From Sphingomonadaceae bacterium (lineage in GTDB: Bacteria > Pseudomonadota > Alphaproteobacteria > Sphingomonadales > Sphingomonadaceae): a stretch of DNA of 33,431 nt. The stretch covers positions 1-33,431 of the forward strand of contig JANXUP010000113.1 in the NCBI GenBank assembly GCA_025356175.1, in the 5' to 3' direction. Shown one piece after another: positions 16,431 to 24,481 of the stretch. The notes beneath the pieces were generated by a model, which was not told the origin of the DNA, made no database searches, and saw only the letters and a program-made list of their open reading frames with translations. The translations under genes were made by a program, and so were the position numbers. Position 1 is the stretch's first letter; each line of letters starts with the position of its first letter.

Positions 16431-16670
16431 ATGCACCGCTTGGTGGCCACTGCGCTGATCGTTGCCCTCGCGGGCTGCGGTGCCAATGCGCCGCTCAAGC
16501 CCAAAACCGGGCAATCGCTGCCGGTCGCGCCGTATGGCACCGAGCAGAAGCCCAGCGCCGAAGCGTTGCTCAAACCTGGCCCTCAGGCTGCGCCGGAACG
16601 CAGCGTCGAACTGCGAAAACGTTCGGAAGAACGCACGCAAGATCCGTTTGACCTGCCTCCTTCCGACTGA
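16431..16670 (+). CDS. Small lipoprotein between argH and lysA (LptM-like)
   Basis: A 79-residue predicted lipoprotein with signal MHRLVATALIVALAGC and then GANAPLKPK, followed by a polar, Pro/Glu/Arg-rich tail. ATG at 16431 has GGAG (16419-16422) at good spacing. GTG 16422 or ATG 16425, overlapping the argH stop, are in-frame alternatives. Short lipoproteins with a CG..(G/A)PL motif next to lysA are common in proteobacteria and belong to the LptM (YifL) type, which helps LptD maturation. That match is by position and motif only. It lies 11 bases before lysA, so one operon is likely. Confidence 0.78.
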   Translation: MHRLVATALIVALAGCGANAPLKPKTGQSLPVAPYGTEQKPSAEALLKPGPQAAPERSVELRKRSEERTQDPFDLPPSD

Positions 16671-16681
16671 GAGCCTTTCTT

Positions 16682-17944
16682 ATGAACCATTTTGAATACA
16701 AGGGCGGCGTGCTTTACGCCGAAGACCTGCCGCTGAGCGTGATCGCGCGCGAGGTTGGCACCCCGGTCTATGTCTATTCGCGCGCCACGCTGGAACGCCA
16801 CGCCCGCGTTTTCAAGGCGGCATTGGCGCATTTGCCGAATGCCCACATCGCCTTTGCAATCAAGGCCAACCCGAACCTGGCGGTGCTCAAGGTGATGCAG
16901 CGCGAAGGGCTGGGTGCAGACGTGGTCTCCGGCGGCGAGCTGGCCCGCGCGCTGATCGCCGGCATGGCGGGCGCGGACATCGTCTTCTCGGGCGTTGGCA
17001 AGATGCCGCGCGAGATGATCCAGGGACTTGAGGCAGGCATCGGCCAGTTCAACATCGAGAGCGAGGAAGAAGGGGTCGAACTTGCTGCGATCGCTGCGTC
17101 TCGCGGCCTGCGCGCGGCCTGCGCGCTGCGGGTCAATCCCGATGTCGACGCGGGCACGCATGACAAGATCTCGACCGGCAAGGCCGAAAACAAGTTCGGG
17201 GTGCCGTATGACCGGACGGGCGCGATCTACAGCCGCCTTGCGAAGCTCGAAGGGCTCGAGATGCGCGGGCTGGCGGTGCATATCGGCAGTCAGCTGCAGA
17301 GTCTCGACCCGCTCGAGACCGCCTTCACCAAGATGGGCGAATTGCTGCGCGAGCTGCGCGCGGGCGGGCAAATCGTGACCACCATGGACCTGGGCGGCGG
17401 TCTCGGCGTGCCGTATCGCGCGGACGAGGTGTTCCCCACGCCCGAGGAATACGGGGCGATGGTCGGCCGGGTGACGCGGGGTTGGGATACACGGCTGGTG
17501 TTCGAACCTGGCCGCGCGATCACCGGCAATGCCGGGGTGCTGCTGACCGAGGTGATCCGGGTCAAGCGCAGCTCGAACCGCGCACCCTTCGTGGTGGTCG
17601 ATGCGGCGATGAACGATCTTGCCCGCCCGGCGATGTACGGTGCCTGGCACGATATCGATGCGGTTAAACCGAACGGGCAGAGGATGGTCGCCAATGTGGT
17701 CGGACCGATCTGCGAAACCGGGGACACCTTCGCCACGGGCCGCGATATCGATGCGCTCGAAGCGGGTGATCTTGCGGTTTTCCGCACCGCTGGAGCATAC
17801 GGCGCGACGATGGCCTCAAGCTACAACAGTCGCGGCTTCGTTGCCGAGGTGATGGTTGATGGCGACAAGTTTGCCGTCGTGGCTGACCGGATCCTGCCCG
17901 CGCAGATCTCCGACGCCGAGCGCGTGCCGGAGTGGCTGGCGTAA
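16682..17944 (+). CDS. lysA: Diaminopimelate decarboxylase
   Basis: A 420-residue PLP enzyme that decarboxylates meso-diaminopimelate to lysine. The alanine-racemase-type barrel carries the PLP Lys61 in FAIKANPN. HIGSQL, GGGLGVPY and EPGRAITGNAG are family motifs, and the C-terminal barrel holds CETGDTFA and YGATMASSYNSR. Full length. The ribosome binding site is weak (GAG), which fits coupling to the upstream lipoprotein gene. Confidence 0.96.
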   Translation: MNHFEYKGGVLYAEDLPLSVIAREVGTPVYVYSRATLERHARVFKAALAHLPNAHIAFAIKANPNLAVLKVMQREGLGADVVSGGELARALIAGMAGADIVFSGVGKMPREMIQGLEAGIGQFNIESEEEGVELAAIAASRGLRAACALRVNPDVDAGTHDKISTGKAENKFGVPYDRTGAIYSRLAKLEGLEMRGLAVHIGSQLQSLDPLETAFTKMGELLRELRAGGQIVTTMDLGGGLGVPYRADEVFPTPEEYGAMVGRVTRGWDTRLVFEPGRAITGNAGVLLTEVIRVKRSSNRAPFVVVDAAMNDLARPAMYGAWHDIDAVKPNGQRMVANVVGPICETGDTFATGRDIDALEAGDLAVFRTAGAYGATMASSYNSRGFVAEVMVDGDKFAVVADRILPAQISDAERVPEWLA

Positions 17945-17948
17945 GCGC

Positions 17949-18710
17949 ATGAACAGCCTCCCGCTCTTCCACCGCATCACCGGGAAGCCGGTCATCGTGG
18001 TGGGCGTGAGCGATGCGGCCGACGCGAAACGCAGACTAGTCGAACGCGCCGGCGGCTTGGTGATCAGTGACCCGGCTGGACCCGCACACTTGGCCTTCGT
18101 GGCGCTCGATGATCCCGAGGAAATCGCGGCCTCGCTCAAGGCGCGCGGCGTGCTGGTCAATGTGGTCGATCGGCCTGAATTGTGCGATTTCACCGTCCCC
18201 AGCCTGCTCGAACGCGGCCCGGTGCTGATTGCGGTGGGCACCGGCGGGGTTTCGGCGGGGCTCGCGAAAGCACTCAGGATCGGGCTGGAGGCATTGCTTC
18301 CCGCCAACCTTGGCAGCCTGGCGCAAGCATTGGACGGAGCGCGGGCGCGGCTGCGTGAGCGCTGGCCCGATGCCGCAGTGCGGCGCCGCACGCTGGACGC
18401 GGCACTGTGCGCGGGCGGTCCACTCGATCCGCTCACCGAGCACCCTGCCGATGCCGTCGAGCGTTGGCTGGATGGTGCACCGGGAGGTGCTTCCGGCATC
18501 ACGGAATTCACGTTGGCGAGCGGCGATCCTGACGATCTGACGCTGCGCCAGGCGCGTCTGCTACTGGGCGCCGATGTCGTGATGCACGATGCCGCAGTAC
18601 CCGAAGTGGTCCTCAACCGGTCGCGCGCCGATGCAGTGCGGCAGGTGCTTGGTTCGGATGTGTCTGACCATCCGCCGGGCACAAGCGTCGTCATTATTCG
18701 CTCGCGCTAA
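17949..18710 (+). CDS. Reduced siroheme-synthase-like protein (CysG-like, probably degenerate)
   Basis: A 253-residue protein resembling CysG. The N-terminal part has LPLFHRITGKPVIVVG and NVVDRPELCDFTVPSLLERG, including the Asp (residue 74) equivalent to the CysG dehydrogenase/chelatase Asp. However, the dinucleotide glycine motif reads GVSDAADAK instead of GGG.VA..K, and about 30 residues of the Rossmann fold are missing. Residues 120-180 match the siroheme synthase dimerisation region. Residues 186-232 (LASGDPDDLTLRQARLLLGADVVMHD) match only the first fifth of the methyltransferase domain. Full siroheme synthesis is doubtful. It starts four bases after lysA and its end overlaps the convergent thioesterase by 17 bases. 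Confidence 0.75.
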   Translation: MNSLPLFHRITGKPVIVVGVSDAADAKRRLVERAGGLVISDPAGPAHLAFVALDDPEEIAASLKARGVLVNVVDRPELCDFTVPSLLERGPVLIAVGTGGVSAGLAKALRIGLEALLPANLGSLAQALDGARARLRERWPDAAVRRRTLDAALCAGGPLDPLTEHPADAVERWLDGAPGGASGITEFTLASGDPDDLTLRQARLLLGADVVMHDAAVPEVVLNRSRADAVRQVLGSDVSDHPPGTSVVIIRSR

Positions 18711-19086
18711 GCAACACCTTCAACTGCGCCAGCGCGATCGGCTTGGCCGGATCGTCCTGCCAGCAAGTTGCATTGACCAGCGCAACGCGCCGGCCCGCGC
18801 GGGTCACCGTGCCGCTGGCGAAAGTGCGCTGCTCGGTCCCGCCGCGCATGAATTCCACCGCGACGTTGACCGGCTTCAGGCGCACCTGCTCACCGCGGCG
18901 ATCGAGTTCGGCCTGCAGCGCGGCGATCGCGGCCATTTCCATCAGGCCGCTCATCGCTCCGCCATGAAGGAAGCCGGGGCGGCCCGAAACGCGTTCGGTA
19001 TAGTCGAACCACAGCACCGGTGCCTCAGCGCCGGGTTCCATGCTGATGCCGAGTGCCTCGGCGTATGGGGGCAGGGTAAAGCTCAC
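18694..19086 (-). CDS. PaaI-type hotdog thioesterase
   Basis: A 130-residue single-hotdog-domain protein of the PaaI/acyl-CoA thioesterase family. HGGAMSGLMEMAA is the active-site helix region, and NVAVEFMRGG with TVTRAGRRVALVNATCW form the beta sheet. It probably hydrolyses acyl-CoA or aryl-CoA esters as a homodimer or tetramer, substrate unknown. The start ATG overlaps the stop of the upstream thioesterase gene by four bases, so the two are coupled. Together they may form a hetero-oligomer or a duplicated function. Confidence 0.9.
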   Translation of the reverse strand: MSFTLPPYAEALGISMEPGAEAPVLWFDYTERVSGRPGFLHGGAMSGLMEMAAIAALQAELDRRGEQVRLKPVNVAVEFMRGGTEQRTFASGTVTRAGRRVALVNATCWQDDPAKPIALAQLKVLLSASE

Positions 19087-19559
19087 AGGTATGTCCCGTG
19101 CGTCGCCATAAAGGTGCCGATGACGTGCGCCACCGGATCGAGCGGATCGCCGTCATGCGCGATCCCGCGGATGAAGCTGATCGTACGGGTCAGCTTATAA
19201 CATTCGCCGCGGCCGATCACCGTCTTCCCGGGCTGCGCGGCGCGCATATAGTCGACCCTGAGGTCAAGCGTGGCGTGCGGGGTGAACCGCTTGGCCAGCG
19301 TCCACACCGCCATTGAAGTCGCATTGTCCATCAGGCTGATGATCGGACCTGAGGCGAGCACCCCGGTTTCGGCCACACCGACCAGTTCTTCACGCCACGG
19401 CAGTGCCAGTTCGACCCAGTCCGGCCCGTTATCGTGGTAGGCAATGCCGAGCCAGCCGCCATGGCCGCCGCGCGTCATCATGCGTGAAGCGCGGCCGGGA
19501 TCGAACACGAAATCGGTGGGCAGGTCATGCAGGCTCTGGGGCGCATCGGCGGTAGTCAT
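19083..19559 (-). CDS. Hotdog-fold thioesterase (first gene of tandem pair)
   Basis: A 158-residue protein with a hotdog fold of the PaaI-like type. VLASGPIISLMDNATSMAVW corresponds to the catalytic helix region (Asn/Asp in DNATS), and ATLDLRVDYMRAAQPGKTVIGRGECYKLTR to the following sheet. The ATG at 19559 is used because upstream residues in the same frame run antisense to the small gene at 19690 and look non-coding. It is transcribed divergently from the 19690 module. Confidence 0.88.
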   Translation of the reverse strand: MTTADAPQSLHDLPTDFVFDPGRASRMMTRGGHGGWLGIAYHDNGPDWVELALPWREELVGVAETGVLASGPIISLMDNATSMAVWTLAKRFTPHATLDLRVDYMRAAQPGKTVIGRGECYKLTRTISFIRGIAHDGDPLDPVAHVIGTFMATHGTYL

Positions 19560-19689
19560 CGCAGCCTGCTCTGCTGCGCGCACAGCGGACTTACAATCTT
19601 TTAATTTCAGTTCGGGCCGAGCGGGCGGGATGGAGGCGGCGCGGCAGCAAAGGTGTGCCGCTGGTCCAACACCACAAAGGGGACAATCC

Positions 19690-19845
19690 ATGAATTTGCC
19701 CAAGATCGACATTTCCGCGCTGCCCGATCTCAATACCATTACCGGCATGTTCGGCAGCCTGGCGCACACCGCGCATGTCCAGACTTCGGACGATACGCTG
19801 ATCGTCATGATGGTGTTCGTCTACGATTTCCTGATCGAACACTAA
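19690..19845 (+). CDS. 51-residue protein, unknown; possible substrate/precursor of the next two genes
   Basis: A small protein with a strong ribosome binding site (AAAGGGGAC, 19675-19683). It is acidic (several Asp), has no Cys, and has a hydrophilic N-terminal half (MNLPKIDISALPDLN) and a C-terminal half dominated by Val/Met/Phe/Tyr (SDDTLIVMMVFVYDFLIEH). There is no signal peptide. I do not recognise a family. It is followed after 15 bases by two larger genes with translational coupling, an order common for modified-peptide clusters (inference only). The in-frame extension upstream lies antisense to a thioesterase gene and is rejected. Confidence 0.72.
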   Translation: MNLPKIDISALPDLNTITGMFGSLAHTAHVQTSDDTLIVMMVFVYDFLIEH

Positions 19846-19860
19846 GCGAGCGCTGAGCGG

Positions 19861-20826
19861 ATGATCATCCGGTCGGAATTGCAGGCGCTGCGGGTGGACG
19901 ATCGCCCGCAGCGCCAGGCTCAAGCAGACCTGACCAGGATCATGGCGGGCTGGCGCGCAAGCCCGCTGGGAAGTGGTCTTGAACGGTCGATCCAGGCCTA
20001 TGCCCAAGGGGAACAGCTTGAACACTTGCCACCCTTCGCCCGCCTGTTTGCGCCGGGTGACCCTGCAGCGCGGCGCTTGGCGGACGAATTGATCGGCAAG
20101 TTCGCCGGAGTGCTGCGGGCGGACCCGTGGGGCCAGGTGCCGGTGCCGTGCAAGCTTGACGACACGGCGGCGACAATCGTCCTTGCTGCTGCGGGCAATG
20201 CTGCGCTGGTCCTGCAGGCGATCGATGGCAGCGGTCTGCGGTCGCGCCCCGCTGCCTTGACCGTCAGCTTTTCGCCGGGCGAGACGCACGATCACATTCT
20301 GAGCGGCACGGCGACGGCGCGGCGCATCGAACTCGCCGCAGAGGACGAAAATCGTGCCGAACTGGTATCGACGCCCTGCGAATTTGGTGTGGGCAGCGTG
20401 GCCCGGCGGGACGGATCGAGGCAAGCGCTGCTGATCGAAACTGTGTCCTCCACGCTGATCATCCTCAGGCTCCAGCGCCGGCCTGCCAGCGGATCGGTTA
20501 CGCGTGAGTTCAATCTTGCTGGCGGGCTGCTGGCGCATCAGGCCACCGCCAATCCGCGCGAAAGCCGCTTTGAACTTGCCGCCGCGCTGCTGGGCCGGAT
20601 GGGGCGCAGCGACGCCGCGCCGCTGCTCGCGGCGATGGCCGAGGAACGGGGTGGTCAGTCGCTGCGTTGGCAGGCGCTCAAGGAAAGCATCAGCCTTGAT
20701 ACGGCCGAGGGCTTTGCTGCCCTGACCCGCATTGCCAGCTGCGCAAGCGACGAGCTTGGTGCCCCAGCTGCTGCGCTGCATGCGCAGCTTGTTGCAACCT
20801 ATCCCGAATTGGCGGAGCTTGGCTGA
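19861..20826 (+). CDS. Unknown 321-residue protein, probable divergent cupin paralogue with helical C-terminus
   Basis: No family recognised. Residues 1-95 are helical and polar. The middle (about 100-225) alternates hydrophobic strands and includes SPGETHDHILSG with His143-Asp-His145. Residues 232-315 look like alpha-helical repeats (RWQALKESISLDTAEGFAALTRIA). The HDH motif, the strands after it and the helical tail line up by eye with the downstream 301-residue protein. The second His-containing metal motif of that protein is not present here, so this copy may be catalytically dead or a binding partner. It is coupled to the next gene by TGATG at 20824-20828. Confidence 0.72.
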   Translation: MIIRSELQALRVDDRPQRQAQADLTRIMAGWRASPLGSGLERSIQAYAQGEQLEHLPPFARLFAPGDPAARRLADELIGKFAGVLRADPWGQVPVPCKLDDTAATIVLAAAGNAALVLQAIDGSGLRSRPAALTVSFSPGETHDHILSGTATARRIELAAEDENRAELVSTPCEFGVGSVARRDGSRQALLIETVSSTLIILRLQRRPASGSVTREFNLAGGLLAHQATANPRESRFELAAALLGRMGRSDAAPLLAAMAEERGGQSLRWQALKESISLDTAEGFAALTRIASCASDELGAPAAALHAQLVATYPELAELG

Positions 20827-21731
20827 TGCCGCAGATCATCGATATCGTAGACGCGCGCGTTGCAACGCTTGACGAAGCCGCCGCGGGCATCGCCGCGTCA
20901 GGGTTCGATCCTCACGCCGGTGCCAGCTTAGATAACGCCGCCCGCTGGCTCCGCCGGCTGGGCAATAACCAGACTTTCCTGGGCGACATCCTGATTGAAC
21001 AACTCGCCCAGCGCCACCGCGACGAGGCGGCGGGCAGCGCTTATAGCCCGCAAGTCGTGATGCTGGTCCCGCCAGGCGGCAGCTTTTTCATCCGCGCCAA
21101 TATCTGGCCCTCTGCCCAAGAGCACATGGTCCGCGCCAGCGGCGAGGCAGCCTTCGCGATCGGATTGCCGCACGATCACAATTTCAGCTTTCTGACGCAC
21201 AGCTACTTCGGCCCCGGCTATTGGAGTGACTACTACGAGTACGACTTTGCCGAAGTGACCGGCTACCGCGGCGAGCCGGTCCCATCGCTGCGGTTCATCG
21301 AATGGGCGCGATTGGAACCGGGCAAGATCATGCTCTACCGCGCCCATGTCGATGTGCATGCCCAGTTTCCTGCCGACAATCTCTCGGTGTCGCTCAACGT
21401 GATGCATACCGCCGGCGCGCAGGGCTGGCTTGACCAGTACAAGTTCGACCTTGACCGGCGCGAAATTGCCGCGCGGCTCTCGCCTGCGCCAAGCGCCGCC
21501 TTCCTCAAGGTCGCGGTCGGGCTGGGCGGCGAGGAGGCGCTGGACCTGGCCCAACGCTTCGCCCTGCGCCATCCGAGCGACACGATGCGCCTTTCGGCGT
21601 GGGAAGCGCTCGCCGGACGCGAGAATGACGTGGCCGCTCGTGATGCCTTGTGGCGCGAGGCGGAAGGCGCAGGCAGCAGGCTGGTGGCGATGGAAGCCAA
21701 GGCGCGGCGCGCTGCACTATTGCCGGCCTAG
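20826..21731 (+). CDS. Cupin-like putative metal-dependent protein of the 19690 module
   Basis: A 301-residue protein, no assigned function. Residues 76-195 look like a cupin or double-stranded beta-helix: PHDHNFSFLTHSYFGPGY (His116, His118), Glu138 in YYEYDF, then a second motif EPGKIMLYRAHVDVHAQFP (His174, His178). These could bind one metal, as in cupin dioxygenases. The remainder is helical (215-298). The start overlaps the preceding stop. The gene ends tail-to-tail with ruvX, the two TAG stops sharing CTAG at 21728-21731. A peptide-modifying hydroxylase/dioxygenase role is a hypothesis based on neighbours. Confidence 0.72.
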   Translation: MPQIIDIVDARVATLDEAAAGIAASGFDPHAGASLDNAARWLRRLGNNQTFLGDILIEQLAQRHRDEAAGSAYSPQVVMLVPPGGSFFIRANIWPSAQEHMVRASGEAAFAIGLPHDHNFSFLTHSYFGPGYWSDYYEYDFAEVTGYRGEPVPSLRFIEWARLEPGKIMLYRAHVDVHAQFPADNLSVSLNVMHTAGAQGWLDQYKFDLDRREIAARLSPAPSAAFLKVAVGLGGEEALDLAQRFALRHPSDTMRLSAWEALAGRENDVAARDALWREAEGAGSRLVAMEAKARRAALLPA

Positions 21732-22210
21732 CCAAACCCGCCGGTCAGCGCGTCGATCGCGGCCTGCAGGATCACCGCCGCTGCTGCCGAGTCGATTCGC
21801 GCGGCGCGCTTGGCGCGGCTCATGTCTTGCGCGATCAACGCACCTTCGGCGCTCGCGGTCGACCAGCGTTCGTCCCACAGCAGGATCGGCAGGCCGAGCA
21901 CCGAGAGATTGCGGGCATAGGCCCGGCTCGACTGGCTGCGCGGGCCCTCGCTGCTGTCCATGTTGAGCGGCAAGCCAATCACGACGCCGACAATCTGACG
22001 CTCCGCGATCAGTTGTGCCAGCAATGCCTTGTCCGCACCGAACTTGCCGCGCTTCAAGGTCTTGCCGGGCGAGGCGAAGCGCCAGCCCGCGTCACAGAAC
22101 GCGGTGCCGATGGTCTGGGTGCCAAGGTCGAGCCCGAGCAGCGCGCCGCCTTGCGGCAGCACTTCGCGGAAGGGGTCCGCACGGTCGGCGATCAATGCGC
22201 CGTCTGCCAT
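21728..22210 (-). CDS. ruvX: Putative pre-16S rRNA nuclease / Holliday junction resolvase, YqgF family
   Basis: A 160-residue RNase H-fold protein. GLDLGTQTIGTAF supplies the first Asp, VVIGLPLNMDSSEGPRS is the central motif, and LLWDERWSTASAE carries Asp/Glu/Arg, followed by RIDSAAAAVILQ with the C-terminal Asp. It acts in 5' processing of 16S rRNA and was earlier called a Holliday junction resolvase. The ATG at 22210 overlaps the end of the DUF3089 gene by 19 bases. It is the last gene of the long minus-strand operon from pyrE. Confidence 0.92.
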   Translation of the reverse strand: MADGALIADRADPFREVLPQGGALLGLDLGTQTIGTAFCDAGWRFASPGKTLKRGKFGADKALLAQLIAERQIVGVVIGLPLNMDSSEGPRSQSSRAYARNLSVLGLPILLWDERWSTASAEGALIAQDMSRAKRAARIDSAAAAVILQAAIDALTGGFG

Positions 22211-23307
22211 GCCGCCGCCCGTACTGCGAAGTCGCGCTTCAAGTTGGTCCAGTAGAGCGCGTAATCGTAAACGTGATAATTGCCCCCCGGCAGCACAAAG
22301 GGGCCCATGTCTGACCCCGCGCCGATCCGCAGCGTGCCATCGGCATTGCAACTCGCGCCAACCAGTCCGGGGGTGACCCGGGCGTGTTCCATCTTGAGAT
22401 CGGGGACGATGCCGCCAAGGTTGGCCGAAGCAGGAGCGCTGCCGCCGATCCTGCCGGTGAGCGGGTTTGAGCACAAGTAGTGCGGTACGCCGCGCGGCGC
22501 GCCGGCGGCATTGGCGAACCGTTCGTAGGCATCGCGCATCATTGCGGTATCGGCATCGTCGGTGAACGAGAGGAAGCTGATAACGCAGCCCGTTTGCGCC
22601 GGAGCGGCGCAGGCGGGCAGACCCATCGCGGGCAGATCGCGCGCCGTGTCGACGACCCAACCAATCACGTAAGCCGCGATGATCCGCCGGGCGAGCGGCG
22701 TTCCGGCAACTTTTTCCTTGAGTAGCCGCTTGATGATAAAGCTACCCTGGCTGTGTCCGGCGAGCACGATCCCGCGCCCCGGCGGCTGCGCGGCGACAAA
22801 GGCGTCGAAGGCATCGGCCACGTCGGCGTAAGCCAGATCGTGCGCCTGCCGCGCCGCCGGGTCGTCCGACAGGAAAGCGCCGAAGGTGGCCTGGCGATAG
22901 CGCGGGGCCCAGACTTCGGCCGCCTGCGCAAACACACTGGCGTTCGCGCGGACCGTCACCTCGCCAATCTGGCGGGCCTGTGGATCGTCCAGTGGCGCGT
23001 TCCAGTGGGCTTTCTTGAGATAGCTGGTCGGGTGAACAAAGAAGACCGCAACATCCTCCTTGGCGCCCTCAGGCAACATGCCCTCCGGCTGCCACTGAAC
23101 CGGATCGGGTCCGGTCATGCCGGGCCGCGCGAACCACAGCTTGGGATCGGCGTAAGCGTTGGCTTGCAGCGCCGGTTGCGGTTCGAACCGGGCGGACGGC
23201 GTCATAGCAATCCGGGTCATCGTGTCGGGATAGAAGGTCAAGGCCAAGCGGCCGCCGACCACGATCACGATGATGAAGGCAATCAGGTAAAGAAACTTGC
23301 GCGCCAT
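22192..23307 (-). CDS. DUF3089 family protein (alpha/beta-hydrolase-like, membrane-anchored)
   Basis: A 371-residue protein with one N-terminal hydrophobic helix (FLYLIAFIIVIVVGG), either a membrane anchor or an uncleaved signal. The DUF3089 domain follows: FFVHPTSYL, then the nucleophile elbow LAGHSQGS (Ser) and a C-terminal His in NYHVYDYALYW. It is probably a periplasmic lipase/esterase-like protein, substrate unknown. The ATG at 23307 is chosen because it starts just before the helix. Seven bases separate it from the transporter gene. Confidence 0.88.
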   Translation of the reverse strand: MARKFLYLIAFIIVIVVGGRLALTFYPDTMTRIAMTPSARFEPQPALQANAYADPKLWFARPGMTGPDPVQWQPEGMLPEGAKEDVAVFFVHPTSYLKKAHWNAPLDDPQARQIGEVTVRANASVFAQAAEVWAPRYRQATFGAFLSDDPAARQAHDLAYADVADAFDAFVAAQPPGRGIVLAGHSQGSFIIKRLLKEKVAGTPLARRIIAAYVIGWVVDTARDLPAMGLPACAAPAQTGCVISFLSFTDDADTAMMRDAYERFANAAGAPRGVPHYLCSNPLTGRIGGSAPASANLGGIVPDLKMEHARVTPGLVGASCNADGTLRIGAGSDMGPFVLPGGNYHVYDYALYWTNLKRDFAVRAAAWQTAH

Positions 23308-23314
23308 TGGGCCG

Positions 23315-24481
23315 CTACGCGCCTTCCTCGTTGCGCAGCGATTGCCGCTCCAGCGCAACCTTGAGCATGGCGACCAGCGGATCGGCGAGCATCAGGCCCA
23401 GAATTCCGAACAGCGTGCCCATGATGAGCTGCATGCCAAGTACCAGCGCCGGGGCAAGATCGGCGGTGCGCTTGGCCACCATCGGCACGATGATGTTGCC
23501 GTCGATCGTCTGCACTGCAAGGTAGACCCCCAAGCAATACAGCCCGGTATTGGTGTTTTCGGAAAAGCCCACCATTACCATCAGTAAGCCCGAAATCGGT
23601 GCGCCGATGTTGGGAAGGAAGGCAAGCAGCCCGGTGAGCAGGCCAAGCACGCCCGACAGCGGTACACCCCACAACGCGAGCAGCAGCCAGGTTGTTACCC
23701 CTTCCACCGACATGCCGAGCAGGCGCCCGGCCAGCAAGCGCCGCAAGGTCTTGCCCATGGCAGCAGCGGTGACTTCAAAGCGGGTCCGCTCGTTGGCGGG
23801 CAGCAACCACGCAAAGCCGCGGCGATAGAGATGCGGTTCGGCGGCGATGTAGATGCCGAGCACGATGATCCCGAAAGCGGTGGTCATCCAGCCGATCACC
23901 CCGCCGACCGCGCTGGTCACTTCGCCAACTGATCCGGCGGCCTTTTCGACCAGACCTTGCAAAGACTTGCTATTGATGACCGCCCCATGCGCTTGCAGCC
24001 AGCCGATGATCTTGAGCGCCTGGGCTTGGATCACTGCGGGAAGCTGCGCGGCCTGCTGGGCCATCGCAGTGCCGGCAAAACCGATCGTCCAGACCAGGAA
24101 AACCCCGGCGAAGATCACCACCATCGCAACGCGCCAGCCGCGTCCGATCGGCAAGACCCGGCCCAGCAGCCGCACCCCGCCATCGATCATCGCAGCGAAG
24201 ACCATGCCGCCAAAGATGATCAGAATTGGTTCGGCGAGATAGACGATCAGCGCAAGGCCTGCGGTAAGGCCGATCCACACCGCCGCACGCTTGGCTTCCT
24301 TGACCACTGCAGGATCGTGGATGTCGGTCGGCCCGGCTTGCTCGGTGATCGGCACTTCGGCGTCGGCGGCCGCAACCTGCTCATCCTCAAGTGCGCTGAT
24401 TTTGCGCAAAGACTTGTCGGCGGCGCGCGACACGGCCTTCGAATTTGAACTAAGCTTGGGGATACGACGGGTCGGCGGCAT
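23315..24481 (-). CDS. AI-2E family transporter (PerM-like)
   Basis: A 388-residue inner-membrane protein. A charged N-terminal tail (1-75) is followed by about seven or eight hydrophobic segments, with the family motifs LLAFLPNIGAPISG, GNIIVPMVAKR and GLMLADPLVAM near the C-terminus. Members move quorum signals, sodium/protons or other substrates, and the family name does not prove AI-2 export. The ATG at 24481 overlaps the lepB stop (TGATG) and has AAAGGA upstream. No luxS or related gene is nearby. Confidence 0.9.
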   Translation of the reverse strand: MPPTRRIPKLSSNSKAVSRAADKSLRKISALEDEQVAAADAEVPITEQAGPTDIHDPAVVKEAKRAAVWIGLTAGLALIVYLAEPILIIFGGMVFAAMIDGGVRLLGRVLPIGRGWRVAMVVIFAGVFLVWTIGFAGTAMAQQAAQLPAVIQAQALKIIGWLQAHGAVINSKSLQGLVEKAAGSVGEVTSAVGGVIGWMTTAFGIIVLGIYIAAEPHLYRRGFAWLLPANERTRFEVTAAAMGKTLRRLLAGRLLGMSVEGVTTWLLLALWGVPLSGVLGLLTGLLAFLPNIGAPISGLLMVMVGFSENTNTGLYCLGVYLAVQTIDGNIIVPMVAKRTADLAPALVLGMQLIMGTLFGILGLMLADPLVAMLKVALERQSLRNEEGA

